From NCBI GenBank assembly GCA_012840485.1, contig DULG01000031.1:1-64000 (forward strand): a stretch of 64,000 bases of DNA, in the 5' to 3' direction. Shown in pieces: positions 51,927-62,460 of the stretch. This stretch comes from Clostridia bacterium (GTDB lineage Bacteria > Bacillota > Thermoanaerobacteria > Thermoanaerobacterales > Thermoanaerobacteraceae). A model generated the notes under the pieces. That model saw only the letters and a program-made list of their open reading frames with translations, ran no database searches and was not told where the DNA came from. How positions within the stretch are numbered: the first letter of the stretch is position 1; every line of letters begins with the position of its first letter. The translations under genes and the position numbers were made by a program.

Positions 51927-53767
51927 CTAAAGTATTCATAAACAGCTCTAGCAGCTTTTTCATTCATCCCTTCTACTTTTTTAAGGTCTTCTACACTTAC
52001 CCTCTTTATCTCTTCTATTGTCTTAAAAGCGTCATAGAGAGCTTTTGCCCTTTTATTCCCAATATTAGGTATATTTAAAAGTTCACTTGTAAACCTCTTG
52101 CTTTGCTTTTCTCTGTGAAAAGTCACAGCAAATCTATGAGCTTCTTCTTGTATCTGGGCAATCAAGCGAAAAGCTCTCGTAGTCATCGGTATGTCAATCT
52201 CTCCTTGAGATGATACAAGCCCTCTAGTCCTGTGCCTTGAATCTTTTACTATTCCATATACCGGTATAGACAATCCTAAATTTTTTAACACCTCTAAGGC
52301 AACATTTACATGCCCAATTCCACCATCCACCAGTATCAAATCGGGCATTTCAGCAAATTTTGCTTTATTCTCTTCCAGTTCTCCTTCTTCCATCTTTTCC
52401 TTTTCCTCCAAACCATGGAGAAAACGCCTTTCTATAACTTCTCTCATGCTCTGATAATCGTCCTGTCCTTCTACGTATTTTATATTAAACTTTCTATACT
52501 GGCTCCTTTTTGGCTTTCCGTCCACAAATACTACCATAGAACCTACATTCTCTTGCCCTTTTGTATTTGAAATATCATAAGCTTCAATTCTCTTAGCGTA
52601 ATCAAGACCAATAAGATTAGAAAGTTCTAACACAGCTTGATCTTTTGATATCTCCTCTCTTACTGAAATATCATTCTTGAGAGCTTCCAGAGCATTTTGA
52701 TAAACCATATCTACAAGTTCTTTTTTTTTGCCTCTTACAGGAATTGTTATAAAGACTTTGCTTCCTCTCTTTTGTGAAAGCCAATCACTGAGCAGTTCCT
52801 TTTCCTCCGATTCTACATCCGTTATTATTTCCTTGGGAATGTAAGGGGCTCCTTCATAGAATTGCTTTATAAAGGAAGAGATTATTTCCCTTCTTTCCAT
52901 CCCTTCAGTATTTTTCATGTAGTAATGTTCTCTTCCGCTCAGTTTTCCTTCCCTCACAAAAAATACCTGTATGCAAGAAATATCCGCACTTCTAGCCATT
53001 GATATTATGTCCTGCTCATCTTCCCCTACAGAAGTGATTTTTTGCTTTTCTGAGGTCTTTTCAATGGCAAAAATCTGGTCTCTAATCTTTGCTGCTTCCT
53101 CAAATCTCAACTCCTCTGCAGCTTTTTGCATGTCTTCCTTTAGCTTTTCAACAAGCCAATCTCTTTTCCCTTCGAGAAATAAAACAGCCTGGTCTACTAA
53201 CTTTCGGTATTCTTCCTTTTCTATCTTATTTGTGCAAGGAGCAGCGCAAAGCCCTATGTGATAATAAAGACATTCCCTTGCTTTCCCCATATCATTTTCT
53301 ATATTCCTATTGCATGTCCTTATGGGGAACATCTTTCTGACAAGTTTTATTGTCTCCCTAACTGCAAAAGCACTACTATAAGGACCAAAATATTTTGCTC
53401 CATCCGGCTCAATCCGTCGAGTAAACATTATGCGAGGATATTCTTCATTTACTGTAACTTTAATATATGGATAATTTTTATCATCCTTCAAAAGAACATT
53501 ATACTTGGGCTTGTACTTTTTAATTAAATTACACTCCAACATTAAAGCTTCTAGTTCAGTGTCAGTAACAATGTACTCAAAATCCTCTACATAGGAAAGC
53601 ATCACCTTTACTTTAGGCAATTGATTTTCTTTGTTTTGAAAATATTGCCTCACCCTATTTTTAAGAATTGCCGCTTTCCCTACATAAATTATCTTTCCAC
53701 TTTTGTCCTTCATCAAATATACTCCAGGCTTTTCAGGCAAAAGTTTAAGTTTTTCTTGTATAGTCAT
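51914..53767 (-). CDS. uvrC: UvrABC excinuclease subunit C
   Basis: UvrC makes both incisions in nucleotide excision repair. The product has about 617 residues from the ATG preceded by AAAGGTGGTG. The GIY-YIG domain is at the N-terminus (PGVYLMKDKSGKIIYVGKA), the UVR helix is near residue 210 (ELRFEEAAKIRDQI), the RNase H-like endonuclease domain shows AYDISNTKG and LILVDGGIGHVN, and tandem HhH motifs close the protein. Genes for UvrA and UvrB are close by, separated by three cell-envelope genes. Confidence 0.96.
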   Translation of the reverse strand: MTIQEKLKLLPEKPGVYLMKDKSGKIIYVGKAAILKNRVRQYFQNKENQLPKVKVMLSYVEDFEYIVTDTELEALMLECNLIKKYKPKYNVLLKDDKNYPYIKVTVNEEYPRIMFTRRIEPDGAKYFGPYSSAFAVRETIKLVRKMFPIRTCNRNIENDMGKARECLYYHIGLCAAPCTNKIEKEEYRKLVDQAVLFLEGKRDWLVEKLKEDMQKAAEELRFEEAAKIRDQIFAIEKTSEKQKITSVGEDEQDIISMARSADISCIQVFFVREGKLSGREHYYMKNTEGMERREIISSFIKQFYEGAPYIPKEIITDVESEEKELLSDWLSQKRGSKVFITIPVRGKKKELVDMVYQNALEALKNDISVREEISKDQAVLELSNLIGLDYAKRIEAYDISNTKGQENVGSMVVFVDGKPKRSQYRKFNIKYVEGQDDYQSMREVIERRFLHGLEEKEKMEEGELEENKAKFAEMPDLILVDGGIGHVNVALEVLKNLGLSIPVYGIVKDSRHRTRGLVSSQGEIDIPMTTRAFRLIAQIQEEAHRFAVTFHREKQSKRFTSELLNIPNIGNKRAKALYDAFKTIEEIKRVSVEDLKKVEGMNEKAARAVYEYFRKNI

Positions 53768-53783
53768 CTTCACCACCTTTGCT

Positions 53784-55208
53784 TCACTTACCTAAATAGG
53801 CTTTTATTATATCTCTTGCTATAGGTGCTGCTACTCTTCCGCCCTCACTACCATTTTCGACTATGACGCTGACAACTACTTGAGGGTCCTCCGCAGGAGC
53901 AAAAGCTACAAACCATGCATGAGGTTCCCCATGAGGATTTTCTGCAGTACCTGTCTTACCTGCAACTGTAATGCCAGAAATTTGTGCAGCTCTCCCTGTC
54001 CCTTCTGGATTATTAACTACTCCCATCATTAATTGTTTGATAGTATCTGCAACATCCTTTGTTATGGGAGCTAAATACTGGGTAGGTGCGCTTTTTTCAA
54101 TTACTGTACCTGAAATAGGATCTACTACATATCTCATCAAATAAGGTTTCATTATGACCCCCTCATTTGCCACAGCAGAAGTAGCTAATGCCATTGTAAG
54201 TGGAGTAACAAGCATTTTCCCCTGCCCTATTGAGGTTTCTGCCAAAGCCACTCTTCCTTCAATAGCTGGAAAATAGTTTCTTGCTGTATCTGTTTCTAAG
54301 GGAATTCTCTGATTTAAACCAAATGCATATGCCATTTTTTGTAAATTTTCACTTCCCAAGTCTAGTCCTACCTGTATAAAAAAGGAGTTACAGGATACAT
54401 AAAAAGCCCTTTGAAAGTCCTCTTTCCCGTGAGCAATTCCTCCAAAATCGCTTATCTTATTTCCGTCTACCACCACATACCCTTTGCAATCAAAAGTTTG
54501 GCTATATAATTCAGGTTTGTGTGTCAACACTGCAGCAGTTGTTATAATTTTAAACACTGAACCAGGAGGATATAATCCCTGTGTCGCTCTATTTAAAACC
54601 ACATGTTCAGGGCTTCTCATTATTTTTTCCCAATTTTCTCCCAGTGTGTTAGGGTCATAAGAAGGAGTAGATACCATCGCCAATATTTCCCCTGTTTTGG
54701 GGTTTATAGCTACCACTGCCCCTTTTCTACCTTCCATTTCCCTATAGGCAAGGTCTTGAAGAGTCTTATCTATTGTTAAATACACATTGTCCCCTATCTG
54801 CCCTTTTGCCAAAATTAATTTTCTCAAAAGGACCATAGGGTCATTTCCTACCATCCCAAGTAATTCTCTGTCATACGTTTTTTCAATTCCTGCATTACCC
54901 TGCTGGTATATTCTGCGGCTGTAACCTATCACCTGCGCAAAAGCAGGACCATCCAGATACACTCTCTTTTGTGTACCGTCAGCTTCCATTACGCTTTTAG
55001 CAAGTACAATCCCATTTCTATCTAGAATACTTCCTCTCAAAATCTTTTTTTCCTGCTCTATGAGCCTTCTATTGTAAACACTATAAGAACTGGTAATCAA
55101 TTTATCTCTTTCATATAGCTGAAAATAGGTCAAATAGCCGATTAAACTGAAAAAAAGAACAGCAAAAACTCCAAATAAAATTTTAATATTGCGCTTTAAA
55201 TTGGACAT
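53784..55208 (-). CDS. Class B penicillin-binding protein (PbpA-like transpeptidase)
   Basis: The product has about 474 residues. An N-terminal membrane anchor (IKILFGVFAVLFFSLIGYL) is followed by a transpeptidase domain with the three active-site motifs: SxxK as GSVFK, SxN as SCN and KTG in AGKTGTAENPHG. It crosslinks peptidoglycan during elongation or division. The ATG has GGGGAGGAG upstream and lies 26 bp inside the end of the ftsW-like gene, so the pair is translationally coupled. It is shorter than FtsI and resembles the PbpA type that pairs with an FtsW/RodA partner. Confidence 0.9.
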   Translation of the reverse strand: MSNLKRNIKILFGVFAVLFFSLIGYLTYFQLYERDKLITSSYSVYNRRLIEQEKKILRGSILDRNGIVLAKSVMEADGTQKRVYLDGPAFAQVIGYSRRIYQQGNAGIEKTYDRELLGMVGNDPMVLLRKLILAKGQIGDNVYLTIDKTLQDLAYREMEGRKGAVVAINPKTGEILAMVSTPSYDPNTLGENWEKIMRSPEHVVLNRATQGLYPPGSVFKIITTAAVLTHKPELYSQTFDCKGYVVVDGNKISDFGGIAHGKEDFQRAFYVSCNSFFIQVGLDLGSENLQKMAYAFGLNQRIPLETDTARNYFPAIEGRVALAETSIGQGKMLVTPLTMALATSAVANEGVIMKPYLMRYVVDPISGTVIEKSAPTQYLAPITKDVADTIKQLMMGVVNNPEGTGRAAQISGITVAGKTGTAENPHGEPHAWFVAFAPAEDPQVVVSVIVENGSEGGRVAAPIARDIIKAYLGK

Positions 55209-56427
55209 CCTCTTGCTCCTCCCCAACCGCAATGCCATTTAACATTCCCAAGGTGACAAAGCTCATAACCATAGAACTGCCTCCATAACTTACAAAAGGA
55301 AGCGTTACTCCCGTGAGAGGGATAAATTTTATAACTCCTCCAATTATAGTAAAAACTTGTAAACTAAACATTGAGATAAGCCCTACAGCAACTAAACTGC
55401 CAAATTCATCCTTTGCGTTTAATGCTACTTTAATCCCTCTATACATTATAACAAAGTACACAAGTATTATGGCTATCGCCCCTAAAATTCCAAACTCCTC
55501 ACAAATTGCTGAAAAGATAAAATCGCTTGCAACCACAGGTATATACTCTGGATGTCCCATTCCAAGTCCTGTCCCAAAAAATCCTCCTGCTGCAATGGCA
55601 AAAAGGGATTGAACAATTTGGTACGTCTTTCCTGGCACATCCATCCAGGGATTTAACCAAGCCTCAATCCTCACCCTCACATGCCAAAACAAAAAATAAG
55701 AAATTATCCCTCCAACTACAAGAGCACCAAATCCTATAGCTGTATATAGCAGGTTAGATGTCACTACAAACACCATAAGCACAGTAGTCACATAAAACAA
55801 AAAAGCCATCCCCAAGTCTTTCTCCAAAGCAAATATTCCAGCAATTGCTATAGCGATTACACCTATTATGCCTATAGAGTTTACATCTTTCTTTGAAGAG
55901 AGATATTTTGCTAAAAAAATTATATATATCACCTTTGCTACTTCTGCCGGTTGGACGTATATGCCGTCAAAAGTAAGCCAGTTTTTAGCTCCAGCTATTT
56001 CTTTGCCAAAAACTAATGTCGAAGCTATCAATAGGAAGGTAATGAGGAGGTAAAGATATTCGCCATATTTCAAGTTATAAAGTATTTCGTAATGTTTTAA
56101 AAAGTAAGAGGTAATAAAATAAAGTGCAAACCCTATCCCAATCCAGATAATTTGCTTTATGAGTAGTTCCGGTGCAACTCTGTATATCATTATCAGTCCC
56201 ATCTCTGTCAAAAAAGAAGTGAGAATGACAAATTGTATTTCTCCTAGAGGGAAAAGCCTCACGTGCAAATAATATACAATATAAATCAATATTGGAAAAG
56301 CTAGAATAAAATAAATCATGTCAAAGCCTTTGGGTTTGTTGTGAATAAAAAGAAGTGCAAAGGCTATTATGAATATCCAGAAGACATTTTTCATGGCTTT
56401 AGAACCTGTTTTTATATACTCCTCCAT
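55183..56427 (-). CDS. FtsW/RodA/SpoVE-family glycosyltransferase
   Basis: The 414-residue membrane protein has about ten helices. SEDS-family landmarks are the WLTFDGIYVQPAEVAKV stretch, the loop with EAWLNPWMDVPGKTYQIVQS, GGFFGTGLGMGHPEYIPVVA, SDFIFSAICEEFGILGA and the C-terminal PLTGVTLPFVSYGGSSM. It polymerises peptidoglycan strands with its partner PBP downstream. Whether it serves elongation, division or sporulation cannot be decided from sequence. The start is 11 bp after the FHA gene. Confidence 0.92.
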   Translation of the reverse strand: MEEYIKTGSKAMKNVFWIFIIAFALLFIHNKPKGFDMIYFILAFPILIYIVYYLHVRLFPLGEIQFVILTSFLTEMGLIMIYRVAPELLIKQIIWIGIGFALYFITSYFLKHYEILYNLKYGEYLYLLITFLLIASTLVFGKEIAGAKNWLTFDGIYVQPAEVAKVIYIIFLAKYLSSKKDVNSIGIIGVIAIAIAGIFALEKDLGMAFLFYVTTVLMVFVVTSNLLYTAIGFGALVVGGIISYFLFWHVRVRIEAWLNPWMDVPGKTYQIVQSLFAIAAGGFFGTGLGMGHPEYIPVVASDFIFSAICEEFGILGAIAIILVYFVIMYRGIKVALNAKDEFGSLVAVGLISMFSLQVFTIIGGVIKFIPLTGVTLPFVSYGGSSMVMSFVTLGMLNGIAVGEEQEDVQFKAQY

Positions 56428-56438
56428 AATATTTCACC

Positions 56439-56843
56439 CTATAAAATAAATTTGAGGTCCATATCCCCTAAAGTAATTATGTCATTATTTCTAATTTTGG
56501 CAATACCTTTAATCCTTTTACCATTTACAAAAGTCCCATTTGTGCTGTTTAAATCCTGTATATAGAACTTTCTGCCTTTTTTACGTATAATAGCATGTTT
56601 GGCAGAGACGTAGGGGCTTTCAATTACAATATCACATTCATCAGACCTTCCTATTGTAGTAACCTCAAAAAGATTAAAAGTCCTTTCTCCATTAAAAAAA
56701 GAGAGCTTCGCAGAAGTCAGTTGCCTTTCTCTTCTGACTCCTTTTATGTCCATATAAATTATCTTAAAAGCTCTGTATAAAAACAGGTAAATTAGAAAAA
56801 TAAGGAAATACTTCAGTATTTGAGAAGCAATTTCATAATACAT
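56439..56843 (-). CDS. FHA-domain membrane protein
   Basis: The 134-residue protein has one N-terminal transmembrane helix (LKYFLIFLIYLFLYRAFKI) and a C-terminal FHA domain with TTIGRSDECDIVIES, SAKHAIIRK and LNSTNGTFVNGKRI, which includes the phosphothreonine-binding Arg, Ser-x-x-His and Asn. The FHA-SEDS-PBP order is like the actinobacterial fhaB-rodA-pbpA cluster, which suggests control of wall synthesis by serine/threonine phosphorylation. No kinase gene is in the window. Confidence 0.9.
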   Translation of the reverse strand: MYYEIASQILKYFLIFLIYLFLYRAFKIIYMDIKGVRRERQLTSAKLSFFNGERTFNLFEVTTIGRSDECDIVIESPYVSAKHAIIRKKGRKFYIQDLNSTNGTFVNGKRIKGIAKIRNNDIITLGDMDLKFIL

Positions 56844-56852
56844 AAATTCACC

Positions 56853-59636
56853 TCATTTTTGAGAAAGGACTTTTTTCAAAAACCACCCTGTATAAGAATT
56901 ATCATTAGCAGCAACTTCCTCAGGAGTACCTGTGGCTATGACCATTCCGCCCCTGTCTCCACCTTCAGGTCCCAAGTCAATGATATAGTCTGCACTTTTT
57001 ATGACATCCAAATTGTGCTCTATGACAATCACCGTATTTCCCGCATCTGTTAGCCTGTTCAAAACATCTAGAAGTCTATGAACATCTGCAAAGTGAAGTC
57101 CTGTAGTAGGCTCATCTAAAATATACAATGTCCTACCTGTTGGCCTTTTAGAAAGTTCGGTAGCTAACTTCACCCTTTGTGCTTCGCCACCTGACAGCTG
57201 AGTAGAAGGTTGCCCCAGCTTGATATATCCCAATCCAACATCATACAAAGTCATCAGTTTATTCTTTATTCGTGGAATATTTTCAAAAAACTCCAATGCC
57301 TCCTCAACTGTCATGTTTAAGATATCGGCAATATTTTTCCCTTTATATTTTACTTCCAATGTTTCCCTATTATACCTTTGCCCTTTACATACCTCACATG
57401 GGACATACACATCAGGCAAAAAGTTCATCTCAATCTTTATTATACCATCTCCTCCACAGGCTTCACATCTCCCACCTTTTACATTAAAACTAAATCTTCC
57501 CGGCTTGTATCCTCTCATTTTCGCCTCTGGAGTGTTTGCAAAGACTTCTCTTATATAGTCAAAAACTCCAGTGTAAGTAGCAGGATTTGAGCGAGGGGTC
57601 CTACCTATTGGAGATTGGTCAATGTTTATCACCTTGTCTATATTTTCAATTCCCTCTATTGCATCGTGTTTACCAGGTTTATCTTTGGACTTGTATATCT
57701 TCTGTGCCAATGCTTTATAAAGTATTTCATTTACAAGTGTACTCTTACCTGAACCAGATACACCTGTGACACATATAAATACGCCAAGCGGGAATACTAC
57801 GTTTAGATTCTTTAAGTTATTTTCCTTGGCACCTCTCACTATTACAGCTTTGCCGTTGGGTTTCCTCCTTTTTCCCGGCACCTCTATCTTTATTTTGCCA
57901 CTTAAATACTGTCCTGTAATTGATTTCTCACATTTTAACACATCTTCTATAGTACCCGCAACTACAATTTCTCCTCCATGTTCTCCTGCACCTGGTCCTA
58001 CGTCCACAATGTAGTCTGCAGCATATATGGTATCTTCATCGTGTTCCACAACTATAAGGGTATTGCCTTGATCTCTTAACTTTTTAAGAGAATTTATAAG
58101 CCTTGCATTATCTCTCTGATGAAGCCCTATGCTGGGTTCGTCCAAAATATAAGTGACTCCTACAAGCCCAGAACCTATTTGACTTGCCAACCTTATCCTT
58201 TGCGCTTCTCCCCCTGACAAAGTAGCCGCAGACCTTGAAAGAGTCAAATAGTTGAGGCCTACATCTACAAGAAAATTAAGCCTTGCTTTTATTTCTTTCA
58301 AAATCGGTCTAGCAATCATCTCCTGTTTTTCTGTGAATTTAATCTCATCAATAAATTTCATGAGCTCTCCTATAGACAAATCTGTCATTTCTTTTATAGA
58401 AAGCCCGCCGACAGTTACAGCCAGTGCTTCTGGTTTTAATCTTGCCCCTTTACAAGCAGGACAGGTCACTGGTCTCATATATTTTTCTATTTCTTCCTTA
58501 ATAAAATCAGAAGAAGTATTGTTATACCTTCTTTCAAGATTGTTGACTATGCCTTCAAAACCATACGACTTCCCTTTTGTATCTTTCCCATACAGAAGCA
58601 CACTTTTTAAATCTTTACCAAACTTCTCATAAGGAGTATTCTCCGTATAGCCAAAATGTTCAATTAATCTCAAAATATTGTAATAAGCATAGCTGTCTTG
58701 GGAAGCAACAATTCCAGGCAACATACCATTTACCAAAGATCTTTTAGGATCCTGTATCAAAAGTTCAGGGTCAACTTTCATAAATTCTCCCAAACCTGTG
58801 CAAACAGGACATGCTCCATAAGGACTGTTAAAGGAAAACATCCTGGGAGAAAGCTCTTCAATGCTCACATTGCACACTGGACAAGCATATTTTTCAGAGA
58901 GGGTAAAGCCTTCTCCATCTATTACATCTATAGTGACTAATCCTTCAGCCAATTTTAAAGCCGTCTCTATAGAGTCAGTCAACCTCATGTCAATTCCTGG
59001 CTTTATGATGATTCTGTCCACTACCACCTCTATTGTATGTTTTTTATTTTTATCAAGTCTAATCTCCTCATTTACATCGTACATTATTCCATCAATCTTT
59101 ACTCTCACATATCCACTCTTTTTTATATCTGATAAAAGCTTAGTATACTCTCCTTTTCTCCCTCTGACAACAGGAGCTAATATCTGTATCCTCGTCCCTT
59201 CTGGCAATTCTTTTACCCTGTCCACCATTTGGTCAATAGTCTGCGTTGTAATCTCTCTTCCACAAATCGGACAGTGAGGCGTACCAACTCTCGCGTATAG
59301 AAGCCTTAAATAATCATAAATCTCAGTTATTGTGCCTACTGTAGAACGAGGATTTTTGCTGGTAGTCTTTTGGTCTATAGAAATGGCAGGAGATAAGCCT
59401 TCTATATAGTCAATATCTGGCTTATCCATTTGACCCAAAAATTGCCTTGCATAAGCTGATAGGGACTCCACATACCTTCTCTGCCCTTCTGCGTAAATTG
59501 TATCAAAGGCAAGAGAAGACTTGCCAGATCCCGACAAGCCTGTTATGACAGTCAGTTTATCCCTTGGAATTTCTACATCTATATTTTTTAAATTATGAAC
59601 CCTTGCTCCTTTTATTACAATCTTATCCTTTGCCAT
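56853..59636 (-). CDS. uvrA: UvrABC excinuclease ATPase subunit A
   Basis: UvrA detects DNA damage together with UvrB. The 927-residue protein has two ABC modules: Walker A motifs [13 protein letters not shown] near residue 33 and [13 protein letters not shown] near 630, two LSGGEAQR signatures, and zinc-finger cysteines including CPVCNVS and [11 protein letters not shown]...CEVC. Length is normal. It starts 4 bp after uvrB ends, in one transcript. Confidence 0.97.
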   Translation of the reverse strand: MAKDKIVIKGARVHNLKNIDVEIPRDKLTVITGLSGSGKSSLAFDTIYAEGQRRYVESLSAYARQFLGQMDKPDIDYIEGLSPAISIDQKTTSKNPRSTVGTITEIYDYLRLLYARVGTPHCPICGREITTQTIDQMVDRVKELPEGTRIQILAPVVRGRKGEYTKLLSDIKKSGYVRVKIDGIMYDVNEEIRLDKNKKHTIEVVVDRIIIKPGIDMRLTDSIETALKLAEGLVTIDVIDGEGFTLSEKYACPVCNVSIEELSPRMFSFNSPYGACPVCTGLGEFMKVDPELLIQDPKRSLVNGMLPGIVASQDSYAYYNILRLIEHFGYTENTPYEKFGKDLKSVLLYGKDTKGKSYGFEGIVNNLERRYNNTSSDFIKEEIEKYMRPVTCPACKGARLKPEALAVTVGGLSIKEMTDLSIGELMKFIDEIKFTEKQEMIARPILKEIKARLNFLVDVGLNYLTLSRSAATLSGGEAQRIRLASQIGSGLVGVTYILDEPSIGLHQRDNARLINSLKKLRDQGNTLIVVEHDEDTIYAADYIVDVGPGAGEHGGEIVVAGTIEDVLKCEKSITGQYLSGKIKIEVPGKRRKPNGKAVIVRGAKENNLKNLNVVFPLGVFICVTGVSGSGKSTLVNEILYKALAQKIYKSKDKPGKHDAIEGIENIDKVINIDQSPIGRTPRSNPATYTGVFDYIREVFANTPEAKMRGYKPGRFSFNVKGGRCEACGGDGIIKIEMNFLPDVYVPCEVCKGQRYNRETLEVKYKGKNIADILNMTVEEALEFFENIPRIKNKLMTLYDVGLGYIKLGQPSTQLSGGEAQRVKLATELSKRPTGRTLYILDEPTTGLHFADVHRLLDVLNRLTDAGNTVIVIEHNLDVIKSADYIIDLGPEGGDRGGMVIATGTPEEVAANDNSYTGWFLKKVLSQK

Positions 59637-59640
59637 GTTT

Positions 59641-61632
59641 TCACCTCAAACTGACTTCCTCCAATTGCTTCTTCAAGTCGAAAATTATATCTCTCAATTT
59701 GGCCGCTTTTTCAAATTGTAGTTCAATTGCCGCTTGTTTCATCTCTTTTTCAAGCTGTTCTATAGTAGACTTTATGACCTCAGGATCATAAGTGTAAACT
59801 TTTTTCTTCTCGTATCTCTCTTCTTCTTCAGCCACATGTGTAGCTTGAATTATATCTCTCACTCCTTTGACCACTGTTTTAGGAATTATTCCATACTTTT
59901 TATTGTACTCCATTTGAATACTTCTTCTCCTATTCGTCTCATCAATTGCCCTTTTCATAGAATTGGTCACCGTATCTGCATACATTATAACCCTTCCTTC
60001 AACATTCCTAGCAGCACGGCCTATAGTCTGTATTAAAGAGGTTTCTGAACGCAAGAAACCTTCTTTATCCGCATCCAATATCGCAACTAAAGCAACCTCT
60101 GGTATGTCTAATCCTTCTCTTAAAAGGTTTATACCAACTAACACATCGAATTTTCCAAGCCTTAAATCCCTTATAATTTCAACCCTTTCAATCGTATCAA
60201 TGTCAGAGTGCAGATACCTAACCCTTATTCCCATATCTTTTAAGTAATCTGTCAAATCCTCTGCCATCTTTTTGGTAAGAGTTGTGACAAGAACTCTAAA
60301 GCCTTTATCAACTGTTTTTCTAATTTCTCCTATTAAATCGTCCACCTGTCCTTTGACGGGTCTTACTATTACTTCAGGGTCCACAAGACCTGTAGGACGT
60401 ATCAACTGTTCAACAACCTGTTGAGAATGCTCCAGCTCATAGGGACCAGGTGTCGCAGAAACAAATATGACTTGATTTATTCTCTGTTCGAATTCTTCAA
60501 AAGTAAGAGGTCTGTTGTCAAAAGCAGAGGGAAGTCTAAATCCGTACTCTACCAGTGCTTCTTTTCTAGAATGGTCGCCATTGTGCATTCCCCTGATCTG
60601 AGGAATTGTTACATGAGATTCATCTATGAATATGAGAAAGTCTTTCGGAAAATAATCTAAAAGAGTATAGGGAGGACTACCTGGAGGTCTTCCAGAGATA
60701 TGCCTTGAATAATTTTCTATCCCTTGACAGTAACCCATCTCTTGGAGCATCTCTAGGTCATAATTTGTCCTTTGCCTCAATCTCTCAGCCTCTACTATTT
60801 TTCCAGTCTCTTTTAACTCTTTATACCTTTGTTCTAGTTCTTCTCTTATACTCCTTATTGCCCTTTCTAATTTATCTTTTGAAGTAGCATAGTGAGAAGC
60901 CGGAAAAATAGCCACATGTTTTCTCCAGCCTAAAATTTCTCCTGTTAAAACGTCTATCTCAGCTATCCTATCAATTTCATCCCCAAAAAGTTCTACTCTC
61001 ACAGCCTTATTTGAAAAAGAAGCAGGGAATATCTCTATCACATCTCCTCTTACCCTGAACTTGCCCCGCGTAAAGTTTACATCATTTCTTTCATACTGTA
61101 TCTCCACAAGCTTTCTGATTATTTCATCCCTATCTTTTATCATGCCAGGCCTTAAAGAAAGCATAAGATTTTCATAATCTATTGGGTCTCCTAAACCGTA
61201 TATACATGAGACACTGGCAACAATTATTACATCTCTCCTCTCAAAAAGAGCCGCTGTCGCCGAGTGTCTGAGTTTATCTATTTCTTCGTTTATAGAAGAA
61301 TCTTTTTCAATATAAGTGTCGGTCTCCGGCACATAAGCTTCCGGCTGATAGTAGTCGTAGTAGCTTACAAAATATTCTACTGCATTATCCGGGAAAAATT
61401 CTTTAAATTCACTGTAGAGTTGAGCAGCCAATGTTTTATTGTGGGCAATGACAAGAGTGGGGCGATTTAGTTTTTGTATTATATTTGCCATAGTAAATGT
61501 CTTTCCTGAACCTGTAACTCCTAATAATGTTTGAAATTTATATCCTTTTTTTGCCCCTTCCACTAACTTTTCTATAGCTTGCGGTTGGTCACCTGTTGGT
61601 TTAAAGTTAGATATTAATTTAAAGCCACTCAT
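59641..61632 (-). CDS. uvrB: UvrABC excinuclease helicase subunit B
   Basis: UvrB verifies damage and recruits UvrC. The 663-residue protein has Walker [15 protein letters not shown], the beta-hairpin stretch [24 protein letters not shown]-type [13 protein letters not shown], helicase motif VI in QTIGRAARN and the C-terminal UVR domain ([12 protein letters not shown]) that contacts UvrC. It has a clear promoter at 61669-61697 and precedes uvrA. I saw no obvious LexA-type GAAC-N4-GTTC palindrome upstream. Confidence 0.97.
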   Translation of the reverse strand: MSGFKLISNFKPTGDQPQAIEKLVEGAKKGYKFQTLLGVTGSGKTFTMANIIQKLNRPTLVIAHNKTLAAQLYSEFKEFFPDNAVEYFVSYYDYYQPEAYVPETDTYIEKDSSINEEIDKLRHSATAALFERRDVIIVASVSCIYGLGDPIDYENLMLSLRPGMIKDRDEIIRKLVEIQYERNDVNFTRGKFRVRGDVIEIFPASFSNKAVRVELFGDEIDRIAEIDVLTGEILGWRKHVAIFPASHYATSKDKLERAIRSIREELEQRYKELKETGKIVEAERLRQRTNYDLEMLQEMGYCQGIENYSRHISGRPPGSPPYTLLDYFPKDFLIFIDESHVTIPQIRGMHNGDHSRKEALVEYGFRLPSAFDNRPLTFEEFEQRINQVIFVSATPGPYELEHSQQVVEQLIRPTGLVDPEVIVRPVKGQVDDLIGEIRKTVDKGFRVLVTTLTKKMAEDLTDYLKDMGIRVRYLHSDIDTIERVEIIRDLRLGKFDVLVGINLLREGLDIPEVALVAILDADKEGFLRSETSLIQTIGRAARNVEGRVIMYADTVTNSMKRAIDETNRRRSIQMEYNKKYGIIPKTVVKGVRDIIQATHVAEEEERYEKKKVYTYDPEVIKSTIEQLEKEMKQAAIELQFEKAAKLRDIIFDLKKQLEEVSLR

Positions 61633-61668
61633 AGTTAATACCCTCTTTTACAATTTGTCTATCTTATT

Positions 61669-61697
61669 ATTATAGCACACCCTATTTATCAACACAA
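61669..61697 (-). promoter_or_regulatory. Sigma-A-type promoter of uvrBA
   Basis: On the minus strand TTGTGT (61692-61697) and TATAAT (61669-61674) are 17 nt apart, 36 bp upstream of the uvrB start codon. Confidence 0.65.
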
Positions 61698-61701
61698 ATA
61701 T

Positions 61702-61732
61702 AGCTAAACAGCCAACCATTACAGGTCGGCTG
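61702..61732 (-). terminator. Intrinsic terminator overlapping the end of comB
   Basis: On the minus strand CAGCCGACC pairs with GGTTGGCTG (one G-T pair), followed by TTTAGC. The TAA stop of the comB-like gene (61719-61721) is in the loop, so the stem starts within the coding region. The T-run is short. Confidence 0.55.
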
Positions 61733-62444
61733 AATTTCTTATTATTCCATCTTTAAGTTTTGGCACTATGTCAAACTTATCAACAGTGAGACAAAATTTA
61801 ATGTCTTCTTCATATCCTAACTCTTTTAATCTCTTAAAATGATACCCGTATTTCATTATTTCATACAGATTGTCTTCGTAAGGCTTATACAAAAAATAAC
61901 TGGCTTTTGATAAATCATCACTTTCAAACTCCATCAAATCTTGTAACTTTTTATATATAACTCCGGCAGTTATTATATCATCAAAAGAAAATTTCCCTTC
62001 TGTCCCAGCACACACAATGATTGTATCTTTATTAGTTTCATATAAATATTTAGCCACAGCAGAAGCATTTAAAAGACATCCTAAAATAACATCGTCAGCT
62101 AAAGAAACTTTCTTTAAAGCTCTTGTGCCATTAGTTGTAGTAAAAATTATTGTCTTATTTTTTATTTTTCCGGGAATATATTCTAGTGGGGAATTAGACA
62201 AATCAAAACTTTCTATTTTACGAGAATTTCTCTCTCCAGCTAAAAGATAAGTATCTTTATCAAAACTTTTGCCCAGCTCAATTGCTTCTTCTACTTCTGA
62301 AACAGGGATTACCTCTTTAGCACCATTGGACAAAGCAGTAGTAATGACACTTGTCGCGCGAAGTGTATCTATTACAACAACATTTTTGTCTTTTAAATCT
62401 CTCTCATTAAAAGAGTTGTAAGTTTCAAAAGTCTGTAAAAACAC
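61719..62444 (-). CDS. comB: Probable 2-phosphosulfolactate phosphatase (ComB-like)
   Basis: The 241-residue protein has the ComB family stretches VVVIDTLRATSVITTAL, YLLAGERNSRKIESFDLSNS, IIFTTTNGTRAL and VCAGTEGKFSFDD. The family is named for the second step of coenzyme M synthesis in methanogens but is widespread in bacteria where its substrate is uncertain. Translation starts at GTG with GGGGGAGG upstream. It follows the PDZ membrane protein gene by 16 bp. No other coenzyme M or sulfolactate genes are near. Confidence 0.85.
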   Translation of the reverse strand: MFLQTFETYNSFNERDLKDKNVVVIDTLRATSVITTALSNGAKEVIPVSEVEEAIELGKSFDKDTYLLAGERNSRKIESFDLSNSPLEYIPGKIKNKTIIFTTTNGTRALKKVSLADDVILGCLLNASAVAKYLYETNKDTIIVCAGTEGKFSFDDIITAGVIYKKLQDLMEFESDDLSKASYFLYKPYEDNLYEIMKYGYHFKRLKELGYEEDIKFCLTVDKFDIVPKLKDGIIRNSADL

Positions 62445-62460
62445 TTATCTTACCTCCCCC

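Noticed and set aside
61633-61718. LexA/SOS box upstream of uvrB
   Set aside because: No GAAC-N4-GTTC palindrome could be found between the promoter and the start codon.
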